64,000 nt of DNA from JAEUIX01 sp964611125 (lineage in GTDB: Bacteria > Planctomycetota > Phycisphaerae > Phycisphaerales > UBA1924), in the NCBI GenBank assembly GCA_964611125.1, contig CAZSZO010000016.1:1-64000 (forward strand), in the 5' to 3' direction. Below are positions 25,884-34,947 of the stretch, piece after piece (the stretch's first letter is position 1; each line of letters starts with the position of its first letter). Position numbers and translations under genes: made by a program. A model generated the notes under the pieces. It worked only from the letters and a program-made list of their open reading frames with translations, was not told the origin of the DNA and made no database searches.

Positions 25884-26315
25884 TTAGCAGCCTGCGAAGA
25901 ACTGCCCGATGTAGTCGGACAGATCATCGGGGTCGATGAAGCCGTCGGCGTTGATGTCACCCTGATCGCACGGGGGCAAGTTGAAGAAGCAGGCGATGTA
26001 GTCGGAGAGGTCGTCGGGGTCGAGGACGCCGTCGCCGTTGAAGTCGGCGGGGCAGGGGGGACTCTGGCGGCGGGCGGGGAGGAACCCGCCGCGGAGGGTG
26101 AAGGCGCCGCCGGAGAGGGTGCTGGCGTCGGGTTGGGCGATGGCGGAGGCGAGGGTGAGGGGGGTGGGGGGGGTCGAGGCGGTTCGGCCGCCGCCGGCGT
26201 CAACGGTGGACCAGCGGACGGTGAGCTGAGCCGACGCGGGCGCCGCGAGAGTGAGCGGGAGGGCGAGTGCGGACGAGGCGACGAGGAGGCGGAGGCCGGT
26301 TCGAGAGGGAGGCAT
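25884..26315 (-). CDS. Small secreted protein with paired EF-hand/dockerin-like C-terminus
   Basis: 143 residues. The signal peptide spans about 1-30 (TGLRLLVASSALALPLTLAAPASAQ). A short beta segment STVDAGGGRTAS ... SGGAFTLRGGFLP follows, a pattern recurring in Phycisphaerae exported proteins. Two calcium-loop motifs close the protein, DFNGDGVLDPDDLSDYI and DINADGFIDPDDLSDYI, each followed by an aromatic pair. The last residues are FFAGC. The same tail ends two other proteins here (48861 and 58878), so it is probably a shared attachment or sorting module on the cell surface. Confidence 0.85.
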   Translation of the reverse strand: MPPSRTGLRLLVASSALALPLTLAAPASAQLTVRWSTVDAGGGRTASTPPTPLTLASAIAQPDASTLSGGAFTLRGGFLPARRQSPPCPADFNGDGVLDPDDLSDYIACFFNLPPCDQGDINADGFIDPDDLSDYIGQFFAGC

Positions 26316-26419
26316 GGTGGTGCTCCGGGGGTTGGTGTGGCGGTGGAAGGTGAGGCCGCGACGCGGCGACGCGGCCGAGGGGTCATGGGGCCACGGGGCG
26401 TTGAATCGCGACGCGCCAA

Positions 26420-28096
26420 TCAGGGGTTGGTTCCGATGATGACGTTGCCGCCCGACGAGCGGATGGTGGTGGCCCGGTTGAGAAGGACGTTCTCGGGGTA
26501 GGACCCGGCCTCGATGACGATCTGGGCGCAGGGTCCTGGCAGGACGATCGCGTTGGCGAAGGTCAGGTTGAGGGCCAGCGAGGGGACGCGGATGGTCGGG
26601 GCCGGGGCGTTCCCGAGGAACGAGACCGAGCTGATCTTGTTGTTTGGGTTTCCCGAGCCGGAGGTCCAGGAGACGTTTCCAAGATCAGCGATGAACGCGG
26701 TCGTGCCAGTGCCGACGAGGTCGAGGTAGCTGCCGCCGAAGGAGTCGTTCTGCCACAGGCGTGCGGTGACGCCGACGGGGAGGAGCCAGCTGACCGAGCT
26801 GGCCTGGTCGGTGAAGCCGACGGGGATGGGGCCGCCGTCGAGGAGGTTGAAGTCCTGGTAATCGTCGAGGGCGCGGTCGACGGCGTCGATGGTGAAGCCG
26901 CGGTCGTCGCTCTCCCAGCCGGTGGGATCGGCGTAGAGGCGGACCCAGGCGTCGCAGGGGGTGCGGGGCGTGGCGTTGCGGTTGCCGTAGTAGTTGCGGA
27001 ACTCACTCATGCCGGTGGAGCTGCTGGGCCCGTCGTTGTCGTGGGTGGTGGAGTAGAGCAGCAGCTCCCCGGCGGGGCTGACGTAGTAGCCGGCGGCGGC
27101 GTTGAAGTTGCCGTTGGACCCGGAGCTGTTGGAGGAGCAATGGAAGTGGCGGGTGGAGAGCTTGGAGAAGCTGGGGGTCGTGCCGCTGAAGGAGACGCGG
27201 TAGAGCTCGCCGAGGTCGAGCCCATTGATGATGGGGGCGGTCGACGCCGTGTTGTAGGTGCAGGCCAGGAAGAGCTGACCGTCCGCCTGGGTGATGAAGT
27301 TGATGGTCTGGTAGCAGTAGCCGATGCCGAGGGCGCCGCTGATCGGCCAGCCGCTGATGCTGGAGCCGGAGATGGAGCCGCTGGGCGTGGCGGGGAGGGA
27401 GTCCAGCGTGGTTCCGCTGGAGAGGAAGTACTCGAGCTGGCTGTTGTCTCCCCAAGTGGCGAGCAGGAAGTAGCGACCGTCGGGGAGGCGGGTGAAGCCG
27501 ACGACGCCGAAGTTATGAATGGTGTTCGTGATCGAGAATGGCAGGCGCACCGGGTTCAGCGGCTGGCTGACGTCAAAGAACACGATCTCGCCCTGGGGAT
27601 TGGTCCCGACCGGGTCCTCAAGCGGCACCGCGAGGATGTCGCCGCTGATCTGCGTGCCGCCGGCGTGCTGGTGCGTAGGGAAGGGGATGTTCAGCACGAT
27701 CGCGTCGCCGGAGAGCGGCGCGGTGTCCTGGGTCTCGGCGTTCTTCTTGAGGCGGTTGGAGCGGAGGCGCTCGCCGGTGAGGGTGTCGCGCGAGGCCATC
27801 TTGACCACGGCGAGATTCGTCAGGTTGTCCGACTGGTCGTTGCCCGAACGGGTGAGGTAGAAAACGCCCACGTTGGGGTTGGTGTGGCGCTGGAGGCCCT
27901 GCCAGTGGTCCGAGACCGTCGGATCCGGCGCTGAGCCCAGGTAGAAGCCCATCCAGTCGCCGAACTTCTCGAGCCGGTTGAACTGGGTGAGGACATTGGG
28001 AACGCGCGGCGGCGTGCCGTCGGGCTGGGCGATGGCCGGGGCGGCCAGGCCCGCCGCCAGAAGGAGAGGGAGCAGTTTGTGGGAGGTGGTTCGCAT
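26420..28096 (-). CDS. Secreted protein with beta/gamma-crystallin-like domain
   Basis: 558 residues. The signal peptide ends near AIAQ (residue 24). The body (30-430) is a beta-rich repeat region with blades such as GYCYQTINFITQADGQLFLACTYNT, fitting a propeller-like fold. About 440-495 reads ARLWQNDSFGGSYLDLVGTG ... KISSVSFLG, the signature of a beta/gamma-crystallin domain, which often binds calcium. The C-terminal 50 residues (IVIEAGSYPENVLLNRATTI) look like the first coils of a right-handed beta-helix and stop abruptly. Unlike its neighbour at 25884 it lacks the DPDDLSDYI tail. Function unknown; extracellular. Confidence 0.75.
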   Translation of the reverse strand: MRTTSHKLLPLLLAAGLAAPAIAQPDGTPPRVPNVLTQFNRLEKFGDWMGFYLGSAPDPTVSDHWQGLQRHTNPNVGVFYLTRSGNDQSDNLTNLAVVKMASRDTLTGERLRSNRLKKNAETQDTAPLSGDAIVLNIPFPTHQHAGGTQISGDILAVPLEDPVGTNPQGEIVFFDVSQPLNPVRLPFSITNTIHNFGVVGFTRLPDGRYFLLATWGDNSQLEYFLSSGTTLDSLPATPSGSISGSSISGWPISGALGIGYCYQTINFITQADGQLFLACTYNTASTAPIINGLDLGELYRVSFSGTTPSFSKLSTRHFHCSSNSSGSNGNFNAAAGYYVSPAGELLLYSTTHDNDGPSSSTGMSEFRNYYGNRNATPRTPCDAWVRLYADPTGWESDDRGFTIDAVDRALDDYQDFNLLDGGPIPVGFTDQASSVSWLLPVGVTARLWQNDSFGGSYLDLVGTGTTAFIADLGNVSWTSGSGNPNNKISSVSFLGNAPAPTIRVPSLALNLTFANAIVLPGPCAQIVIEAGSYPENVLLNRATTIRSSGGNVIIGTNP

Positions 28097-28177
28097 GGGT
28101 GTGATCCTGCGGAGGGGTCGAGAGATGAGATCGAACCGAACGACAAGGCATGAAGCTCTGGCGCGGGCGGCGCCGGG

Positions 28178-29464
28178 TTACTGCAGCGTCACGAGCACGA
28201 GCACCATGCCCTTGCCCTTTTCGAGCGACGACATGGCCTTGCCCAGCACGCAGCCGCTGGCCTTGGTCGGGTCGGCCTTCATGGCGTGGCCGGGGGTGCT
28301 CGACGTGGTGAGCTGGTCGCCGGCGACGATCGGGCCTGCGGCGTCGGCGTCGACCAGGCACCAGACGCGCCCGAGCTTGGCGACGGGCAGCTCGCCATCG
28401 GCGGCGGTGCCGGGCTGGGTGAGCGTGAGGCCCGGGGCCACGCCGTTGGCGCCGCTGATGATGCCGGCGACCTTGCGGTCGTAGGCTGAATCGGCGACGC
28501 GCAGCTTGCCCAGCCGATCGGGATCGATGGAGACGACCATGCCCGCCGTGGGGGCGATTTCGCCCGCGGGGGCGACGTCGTAGGGCTCGGCGACGTCGGA
28601 GCCGCCGGTGATCTGCAGCACAGGGACGGAGACAATGCTCTGCCCGCCGACGCCGTTGTGGATGAAGCTGAACGCGCCGTTGCTGAGCACGCCCATGCTC
28701 CAGACCGAGCCGGTGACGGAGTTCTTGACCACATAGGCGGCCGAGCCGGGGAAGGAGCCGGAGCTCTGGCCGGTGATGGAGACGGCGCGGCTGAAGCCGG
28801 AGGGGTTCTGAGAGGCCGAGTCGCCGAAGGCCACGTTGCCGGAGTTGGCCTCGAAGACGTGCGAGGAGGCGGGGGTGTTGGGGGCGAAGATCCGCAGGTT
28901 ACCGTCGGGGATGGCGAAGGCCCAGCGGTCGGAGCCCGCGGCGTTGGTGAAGCCCAGAGCGCGTGCATCGCCGCCGGAGGGCGACAGGTTCAGGGAAGAC
29001 AAGAGGGGCGCGATGGAGGTGAGCGGACCCATGGCGACGCGGTTGTTCGCATCGACGCGGATGCCGCGGGTGTTGAGGGCGAAGGGCGAGGCGCCGAGGC
29101 GCTGGCGGGGCGTGAGGCGGGTGAAGGCGCCGACGCCGGAGGGCGATTGCACTTCGATATCGATGAAGAGCTGGCTGGCGTCGGCGTAGGTGGAGAGGGG
29201 CAGGTCGATATCGATGTTGAACAGGCCGCGATCGGCCTGCACGTTGTTCACGGTGCGGGTCTGAATCGCGGTCCCGCCGACGGAGCTTGAGAAAAGCGAG
29301 TACCGCACTGCGATCGGACCGGTGACGGCCGTCCCGCTGTTCTCAAGCACGCCCTGATAGGTGAAGGCGTTGGTCGTCGAGAACTGGGCCCTCGCTCCGC
29401 CGGCGATGAGGGCGACGGGGGCGAGCGCGGCGGCGAGCACGAGCGTAGAGATAGCGGTCCGCAT
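28178..29464 (-). CDS. Secreted tail-fibre-like protein
   Basis: 428 residues from the ATG at 29464, which follows AAGGAG. The signal peptide is about 1-27. FTYQGVLENSGTAVTGPIAVRYSLFSSS starts a repeat type common in planctomycete surface proteins, followed by LTPRQRLGASPFALNT. The C-terminal 140 residues (GGSDVAEPYDVAPAGEIAPTAGMVVSIDPDRLGKL, then AYDRKVAGIISGANG and KLGRVWCLVDADAAGPIVAGDQLTTSSTPGHAMK) match the conserved end seen in many bacterial fibre-like proteins and are reminiscent of peptidase G2/chaperone-like tail domains. It is divergent from the ECF sigma gene. Confidence 0.75.
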   Translation of the reverse strand: MRTAISTLVLAAALAPVALIAGGARAQFSTTNAFTYQGVLENSGTAVTGPIAVRYSLFSSSVGGTAIQTRTVNNVQADRGLFNIDIDLPLSTYADASQLFIDIEVQSPSGVGAFTRLTPRQRLGASPFALNTRGIRVDANNRVAMGPLTSIAPLLSSLNLSPSGGDARALGFTNAAGSDRWAFAIPDGNLRIFAPNTPASSHVFEANSGNVAFGDSASQNPSGFSRAVSITGQSSGSFPGSAAYVVKNSVTGSVWSMGVLSNGAFSFIHNGVGGQSIVSVPVLQITGGSDVAEPYDVAPAGEIAPTAGMVVSIDPDRLGKLRVADSAYDRKVAGIISGANGVAPGLTLTQPGTAADGELPVAKLGRVWCLVDADAAGPIVAGDQLTTSSTPGHAMKADPTKASGCVLGKAMSSLEKGKGMVLVLVTLQ

Positions 29465-29734
29465 GGGGTGTCTCCTTGAACGGGTGAGAGGGCTGATCGA
29501 TTCGTGAAACGGCTCTGGCGGCCGTCGTCGCACGGCATGCGACAGGGGCGAACGCCGAGCGCCAGGAATTCCGCATTCGCCCGCGAAGAGGCGCCCGGGC
29601 GGGGCCGCTCTCTCGCCCTCATGTCCCCCGCCCCCAACCCCGATCCCCACCGCCATCCCCACTCCGATCCCCATCCCCCCGGCCTCATTGACCCTGGCTC
29701 GATCCCGGTCCACAATCCCAAGGTCGGAACGCCT

Positions 29735-30340
29735 ATGACCGAGCCTTCCGTCACGCTCCTGATGCAGGCGGCCCGCGAGGGTGATGTCGAGGCTGCGCGC
29801 TCGCTGTGGGAGCGGGTCTATCACGAGCTCCGCAAGCTGGCCCAGGTGCAGATGAGCCGCGAGCGGCGCGACCACACCCTGCAGGCCACCGCCCTGGTCA
29901 ACGAGGCCTTCGCCCGCCTGGTTGATGACGCCAGCCTTCAGTGGGCCACGCGCGGCCAGTTCTTCGCCGCGGCGGGTGAGGCCATGCGCCGGATCCTCGT
30001 TGAGCACGCCCGCGGGCGGGGCCGCCAGAAGCGGGGGGGTGATGAGCAGGGCCGCCCGGCCAAACGCCTGCCGCTCGACGGGGTTGACCTGCTCGTCGAA
30101 GCCGATGATGACCAAATCCTGGCGCTCGACTCGGCGGTGCGGCGCCTTGAAGCTGAGGAGCCCGATGTCGCGGCCATCGTGCGACTGCGGTTCTTCGCCG
30201 GGCTGACCGGCGAGCAGGCCGCGGCGGCGCTGGAAATCTCCGCGCGCCAGGTGGACCGCCTGTGGGCGTACGCGCGGGCCCGGCTCTACCGGGAGATGGA
30301 ATCGCCCGAGGGGGCCGAGGGCGCACGCCAGCCGGATTGA
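29735..30340 (+). CDS. ECF-type RNA polymerase sigma factor
   Basis: 201 residues from ATG 29735; an in-frame ATG at 29621 would add a His/Pro-rich non-conserved stretch. Region 2 is visible as LWERVYHELRKLAQVQMSRERRDHTLQATALVNEAFARLV and region 4 as IVRLRFFAGLTGEQAAAALEISARQVDRLWAYARARLYREM. The LQATALVNEA and LTGEQAA sequences fit the planctomycete ECF group (Sig-70_X6 type) that is typically paired with large Ser/Thr kinases rather than an anti-sigma factor. The kinase gene follows 20 bases later. Confidence 0.9.
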   Translation: MTEPSVTLLMQAAREGDVEAARSLWERVYHELRKLAQVQMSRERRDHTLQATALVNEAFARLVDDASLQWATRGQFFAAAGEAMRRILVEHARGRGRQKRGGDEQGRPAKRLPLDGVDLLVEADDDQILALDSAVRRLEAEEPDVAAIVRLRFFAGLTGEQAAAALEISARQVDRLWAYARARLYREMESPEGAEGARQPD

Positions 30341-30360
30341 CGAGAGCGGACCGATTCACC

Positions 30361-33300
30361 ATGCACACCAGCCAGCGCCAGCGCGTGCGAGAGTTGTTCG
30401 TGCAGGCGATGGAGCTGCCCGAATCGGAGCGCGCCGCCTTCGTGCGCGAAGCGTGCGGCCCAGGACGCTCAGGACCCCCGGGCGGTCCGGATGGTCCCGA
30501 CGCCGCCGTCGCCGCCGAGCTCACGGCGCTGCTCAAGGCCCTTTCGGATGCGGGTGAGTTCCAGGGTGCGGGGCTCGCCGAGCGGGCCCCGGCGCCGGAG
30601 GCGAAGCCCTCGCCGACCGACCCGAACCTCGCGCGGGGCTTGACGGCGCTCGCGGCGAGCGAGGCGAGCCCTGAGCGATTCCCGCTCAAGATGGTCAACC
30701 AGCGGATCGGCCCGTTTCGCCTGCTCGAGCTCATTGGCGAGGGCGGCTTTGGCGATGTCTACCTCGCCGAGCAGGAACGGCCCGTGCGCCGGCGCGTGGC
30801 GATCAAGGTCCTCAAGCCGGGCATGGACTCGCGCGGCGTGATCGCCCGCTTCGAGCAGGAGCGGCAGGCCCTGGCCCTGATGGACCACCCCAACATCGCC
30901 CGCGTGCTCGACGCCGGGGCGACGGCCGACGGCCGCCCCTATGTGGTCATGGAGCTGGTGCGCGGCGAGCCGATCACGACCTTCTGCGATCGTCACCGGC
31001 TGGGCGTCCGCGAGCGGATCGAGCTGTTCAAGTCGGTCGCGGAGGCGGTGCAGCACGCTCACCAGAAGGGGATCATCCATCGCGACCTCAAGCCCAACAA
31101 CGTCCTGGTGGCCCTGAGCGACGTGGGCGGGGGCAAGGCGGTCCCCAAGGTGATCGATTTCGGAATCGCCAAGGCCACCGGTGAGCCGCTGACGGACAAG
31201 ACGCTCTTCACCGAGCATCGCCAGCTCATCGGCACGCCTGAGTACATGAGCCCCGAGCAGGCGGAGATGCGGGCGATCGACATCGACACCCGGTCGGACA
31301 TCTACTCGCTGGGGGTGATGCTCTATCAGTTGCTCACCGGGACCACGCCGATCGACGCCCGCACGCTTCGCTCCGCGGCGCTCATCGAGATGCAGCGGAT
31401 GATCCGCGAGGTCGAGCCGCCTCGCCCCAGCACACGGGTGCGGACCCTCGCCCACGCCGACGACGTGGCGAGCGCGGGTGGGGGGGGTGAGGCGGAGCGG
31501 GCGGAGCCGCCACTCCCTCGGCCGGGCGTCGATGGGCGAGAGCCGCCCGCCACCGCTCTGGCGGTCGCGGCGGCCCGGGGGACCGATATCAGCGGGCTGC
31601 GGCGCGTGTTGTCGGGCGAACTCGACTGGATCGTGATGAAGGCCCTGGAGAAGGACCGCACGCGCCGCTACGACACCGCCAGCGCCCTCACGGCCGACCT
31701 GCAGCGGTATCTTGACGGGCGGGCCGTTGAGGCCGGACCTCCCAGCACGTTGTACCGCGTGCGGGCGATGGTGCGGCGCAACCGCCTGGCCTTCGGTACG
31801 GGCGCCGCGGTCTCGATCGCGCTCATCGCGGGCCTGGCGATGGCCACCATCGGATTGGTGCAGGCGGCCCGCGAGCGGGACCTGGCCCGCGCGGCCGAGG
31901 CCCAGGAGGCCGCCGCCCGCGCTCTGGCGGATCGTGATCGGCGCGACGCCCAGACCGCCCGGGAGGAAGCCGAGCGGGCACGGGAGGAATCGGAGAGGCG
32001 CCGTCTGGAGTCGGAGAGACTGCTGATCCGCGAGGCTCTCTCGGGCGCGGCCGCCGCGCTGCAGGCGAGCAACCCCGGCGCCGCGGCGGTCAGCCTGCGG
32101 GCCGTGCCGGCCGAGCGGCGGGGCTGGGAGTGGCGGGTGCTGAACCAGCTCATCGATCGCGACGGCGTCGAGATCGCCACGCAGGGCAATGAGTCGGTCG
32201 AGGAGTGGCGGCCCATGCACGACCCGCGCCGCGTGCTGGCGATCGTGGCGCCGCGAGCCGCGTCCCCCGGCTCGGCCGCTCCAGCGTCGTCGGGGGGCGA
32301 TGCGGACCGTTCGGCGGTGGTGTTCAACCTCGAAACGGGCCGCGAGGAGCGACGCTTACCCGGGCCGATGGGCGCCCTCAGTCCCGATGACCGTCTGCTG
32401 GTGCGTCTGAGCCGGGGCGACCTCGTCGCGGTGGAGATCGACTCGGGACGCGAGCGCTGGCGTGTGCCCGCCGCGGCGTCGCGCGGGACCGGCGGCTGGT
32501 CGATTTCCGGCTACGCCTTCGCCCCCGATGGCCGCGAGCTGGTCGTCATCGGCGGCGATGGCGAGCTGGTGTTTCTCGACCCCGGGACGGGCGGCGTGCT
32601 CCGGTCGACGGCGGTCAGTCCGCGGGCGGTCGGCTCGGCGGCGTTTGTCGAGCTTGGCGGCCCCGGCGGCCCCAGTGGGCTCAGTGGGTCCAGCGGCCCC
32701 AGTGGGCCGAGCTGGTCTCCGGGCGATGGCCGCGCCCGCTCCGGGCGGGCGGTGTTGTACGACGCCGGCGGCCGCCCGGCGCTGATCGACCTGGATTCGG
32801 GCGTGGTGGGGCGCGGCTTTCTGGGCCAGGGCCTCCTCCCCGGGCGGCGCCTGGCGAGCAGCGGCCATGTAGCCGGCGATGTCGATGGCGGGCGCGAGTA
32901 CGCGCTCGACACCGCGTCGATCATCGCCCCGATTGTCAATGGCGACATCTCGCCCGATGGCCGGATGCTGGTCTTCGGCGATGTGTTCGGCGGTCTCGCC
33001 CTGGTCCGCGTTGACCAGCAGCGACGGATGGAGCTCAAGCCCGAGCGACGCTTCCCCGGCGGGCCGGCGCGCCTGCGCAGCGTCTACTTCACGCTCGACG
33101 GCGAGCGGATCGTCACCCAGCTGGGCCTGGGCGGCGAAGGTCGGCTGCGTTCGGTCTCCGTCGACGCCTTCGCGTCGGAGTTCGCGCTGCAGACCGGGCG
33201 GCGCGGCTGGCTGTCCTTCTCGCCCGACGGCGGACGCGGGATCATGGCGTCGTGGGGTGAAGTGGTCGCCTTCGACACCACCCTGGGCCTCCCCCTCTGG

Positions 33301-34947
33301 ACGCGCAATCTCACGCCGCTTGTCGCCTCGGGCGCGGCGTGGAGCCCCGACGGCTCGCTGATCGCCCTCAGCATGAGGCCACGCCTCCCCGGCGAGGCGA
33401 GCGAGTTCTACGTCGTCGAATCGCGTACCGGCCAGCCGCTGCTCTCGATGGGTCGCTCGGCCATGGTCCCTGACCCCACCTGGGGCCGCTCAGTCCCTGA
33501 TTGGATGGGCGAGATCCGCGGCCTGGCGTTCTCGCTCAACGGCTCGCGGCTCATGCTGAGCTTCAAGACCGGCGCGATCCGCACGCTCGAAACGCACACA
33601 TGGAGGGTGCTGGATAGCGCCGCCGAGCCCGTCGCGCTGGATCCCAGTCAGCAGCCCGTCCCATCCGGCCGCCACCTGCTCGCCATCGCACCGGCGCGGC
33701 CAGCTTCCGGCCGCGCCGTGAGCCCACAGCCGGGCTTACCCCCTGGCCTACCCCCGGTTGATGGTGAGGTTGTCGCCCAGATCGCCCCTGGCGCCGGAGG
33801 GAGCTCGATCGCGCCCGACGGCGGCGCCGGGGCCGGCGGGCCCCTCGAGCCTCCTGGGACTTCCCTCTCTGCGCCCGGGCCGTGCGTGGTCATCCGGCGC
33901 GCCGCCGATCTGGCGCCGCTCCGGGTCATCCGGTTGCCTGACTGGCGGCCTTCGATCCTCGCGCCGGCGCCGGGCGGCGAGGACCTGTTCATCGGCGACG
34001 AGCGGGGCGGAGTCGTCCGCGTCGTGATCGCCACCGGAGAGGTCCGCTGGCGGACCGAGGCGATCGCCCCGCCGGTGTCGGCCCTGGCGGTGTCGCCTGA
34101 CGGCCAGCGTGTCGTCGCGTCCTTCAACGCGTTGCAGATCGTCGTCCTGGAGGCCGCGACCGGCAGGGTCACCGCCGTCCTTCCCGCGCCGATCAGTTCG
34201 GCGATGGCCCTGACGTTCACCGCCGACGGGCAGTCCCTTGTGCTGGGCTCGCTCGATTGGCCGCTGGCCCGGATCGACGGCGCCTCCCCTTCCGGCGAGC
34301 TCGCGGCGGTCCTCTCGCGCTGGCCGTCCGGCGTCACCCCGCCCCGCTCGGTGCTGCAGGCCCGCAGCTGGATGATGCAGGCCTGCGACCTCTTCAGGTT
34401 CGCCCAGGGGGGCGCGTGGTCGGATGCGGAGGTGATCGCGCAGATCCGCGGGGCCGTTGACCGCATCGCCCCGGTGCGCGAGCTGGCCGAGCATCTCTTC
34501 TCGCGCATGGGTTTTCATCTGCGCGTCGGCAACAACGCGGCCCTGCTCGAGCTCCTCAAGCCCGGCGACAACCAGGACGGCCTGCGGCAAGCCGCCAGCC
34601 TGCTGAGCGATCTGACGGCCGCGCACCCTGACGATATCGCTGTGCACATCAACCTGGGTGAGACCCTCTTCCGCCTCGGGCGGTTCGAGGAGTGCGAGCC
34701 CGCGCTGCGCCGGTCCGAGGAGCTCCTGGCCAGGCGCTCGGCGCCGCCGCAGCCGCGGTCGCTCAGCTCACTCGCCATCGCCTGCGCCCGCCTGGGGCGG
34801 ATGGACGAAGCCCGCGAGTGGTTCAGGCGAGCGGGCGCCGCCCGGGCCGAGGCCATGGCGACCGGGAGCCAGCCGGACCAGGAGGACCGCAGCGAGGAGC
34901 GGTTCCGCCAGGCCGAGGCGCTGCTGGGCGGGTCCGTCGGCGGCTAG
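30361..34947 (+). CDS. Giant Ser/Thr kinase with TM segment, beta-propeller and TPR
   Basis: 1528 residues from the ATG at 30361. The kinase domain is about 116-360, with GEGGFGDVY, Lys149 in VAIKV, HRDLKPNN (Asp241), DFG at 266-268 and GTPEYMSPEQ. A Pro-rich linker and a small helical region (GLRRVLSGELDWIVMKALEKDR) follow. There is one TM helix at about 478-502, a coiled coil (503-560), then a long extracytoplasmic region of WD40/YVTN-like blades (IALSMRP, LAVSPDGQRVVASF and others), ending in TPR-like repeats near 1420-1510. It is probably a sensor kinase whose partner is the upstream ECF sigma factor. Its stop overlaps that of the convergent phosphatase gene. Confidence 0.92.
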   Translation: MHTSQRQRVRELFVQAMELPESERAAFVREACGPGRSGPPGGPDGPDAAVAAELTALLKALSDAGEFQGAGLAERAPAPEAKPSPTDPNLARGLTALAASEASPERFPLKMVNQRIGPFRLLELIGEGGFGDVYLAEQERPVRRRVAIKVLKPGMDSRGVIARFEQERQALALMDHPNIARVLDAGATADGRPYVVMELVRGEPITTFCDRHRLGVRERIELFKSVAEAVQHAHQKGIIHRDLKPNNVLVALSDVGGGKAVPKVIDFGIAKATGEPLTDKTLFTEHRQLIGTPEYMSPEQAEMRAIDIDTRSDIYSLGVMLYQLLTGTTPIDARTLRSAALIEMQRMIREVEPPRPSTRVRTLAHADDVASAGGGGEAERAEPPLPRPGVDGREPPATALAVAAARGTDISGLRRVLSGELDWIVMKALEKDRTRRYDTASALTADLQRYLDGRAVEAGPPSTLYRVRAMVRRNRLAFGTGAAVSIALIAGLAMATIGLVQAARERDLARAAEAQEAAARALADRDRRDAQTAREEAERAREESERRRLESERLLIREALSGAAAALQASNPGAAAVSLRAVPAERRGWEWRVLNQLIDRDGVEIATQGNESVEEWRPMHDPRRVLAIVAPRAASPGSAAPASSGGDADRSAVVFNLETGREERRLPGPMGALSPDDRLLVRLSRGDLVAVEIDSGRERWRVPAAASRGTGGWSISGYAFAPDGRELVVIGGDGELVFLDPGTGGVLRSTAVSPRAVGSAAFVELGGPGGPSGLSGSSGPSGPSWSPGDGRARSGRAVLYDAGGRPALIDLDSGVVGRGFLGQGLLPGRRLASSGHVAGDVDGGREYALDTASIIAPIVNGDISPDGRMLVFGDVFGGLALVRVDQQRRMELKPERRFPGGPARLRSVYFTLDGERIVTQLGLGGEGRLRSVSVDAFASEFALQTGRRGWLSFSPDGGRGIMASWGEVVAFDTTLGLPLWTRNLTPLVASGAAWSPDGSLIALSMRPRLPGEASEFYVVESRTGQPLLSMGRSAMVPDPTWGRSVPDWMGEIRGLAFSLNGSRLMLSFKTGAIRTLETHTWRVLDSAAEPVALDPSQQPVPSGRHLLAIAPARPASGRAVSPQPGLPPGLPPVDGEVVAQIAPGAGGSSIAPDGGAGAGGPLEPPGTSLSAPGPCVVIRRAADLAPLRVIRLPDWRPSILAPAPGGEDLFIGDERGGVVRVVIATGEVRWRTEAIAPPVSALAVSPDGQRVVASFNALQIVVLEAATGRVTAVLPAPISSAMALTFTADGQSLVLGSLDWPLARIDGASPSGELAAVLSRWPSGVTPPRSVLQARSWMMQACDLFRFAQGGAWSDAEVIAQIRGAVDRIAPVRELAEHLFSRMGFHLRVGNNAALLELLKPGDNQDGLRQAASLLSDLTAAHPDDIAVHINLGETLFRLGRFEECEPALRRSEELLARRSAPPQPRSLSSLAIACARLGRMDEAREWFRRAGAARAEAMATGSQPDQEDRSEERFRQAEALLGGSVGG

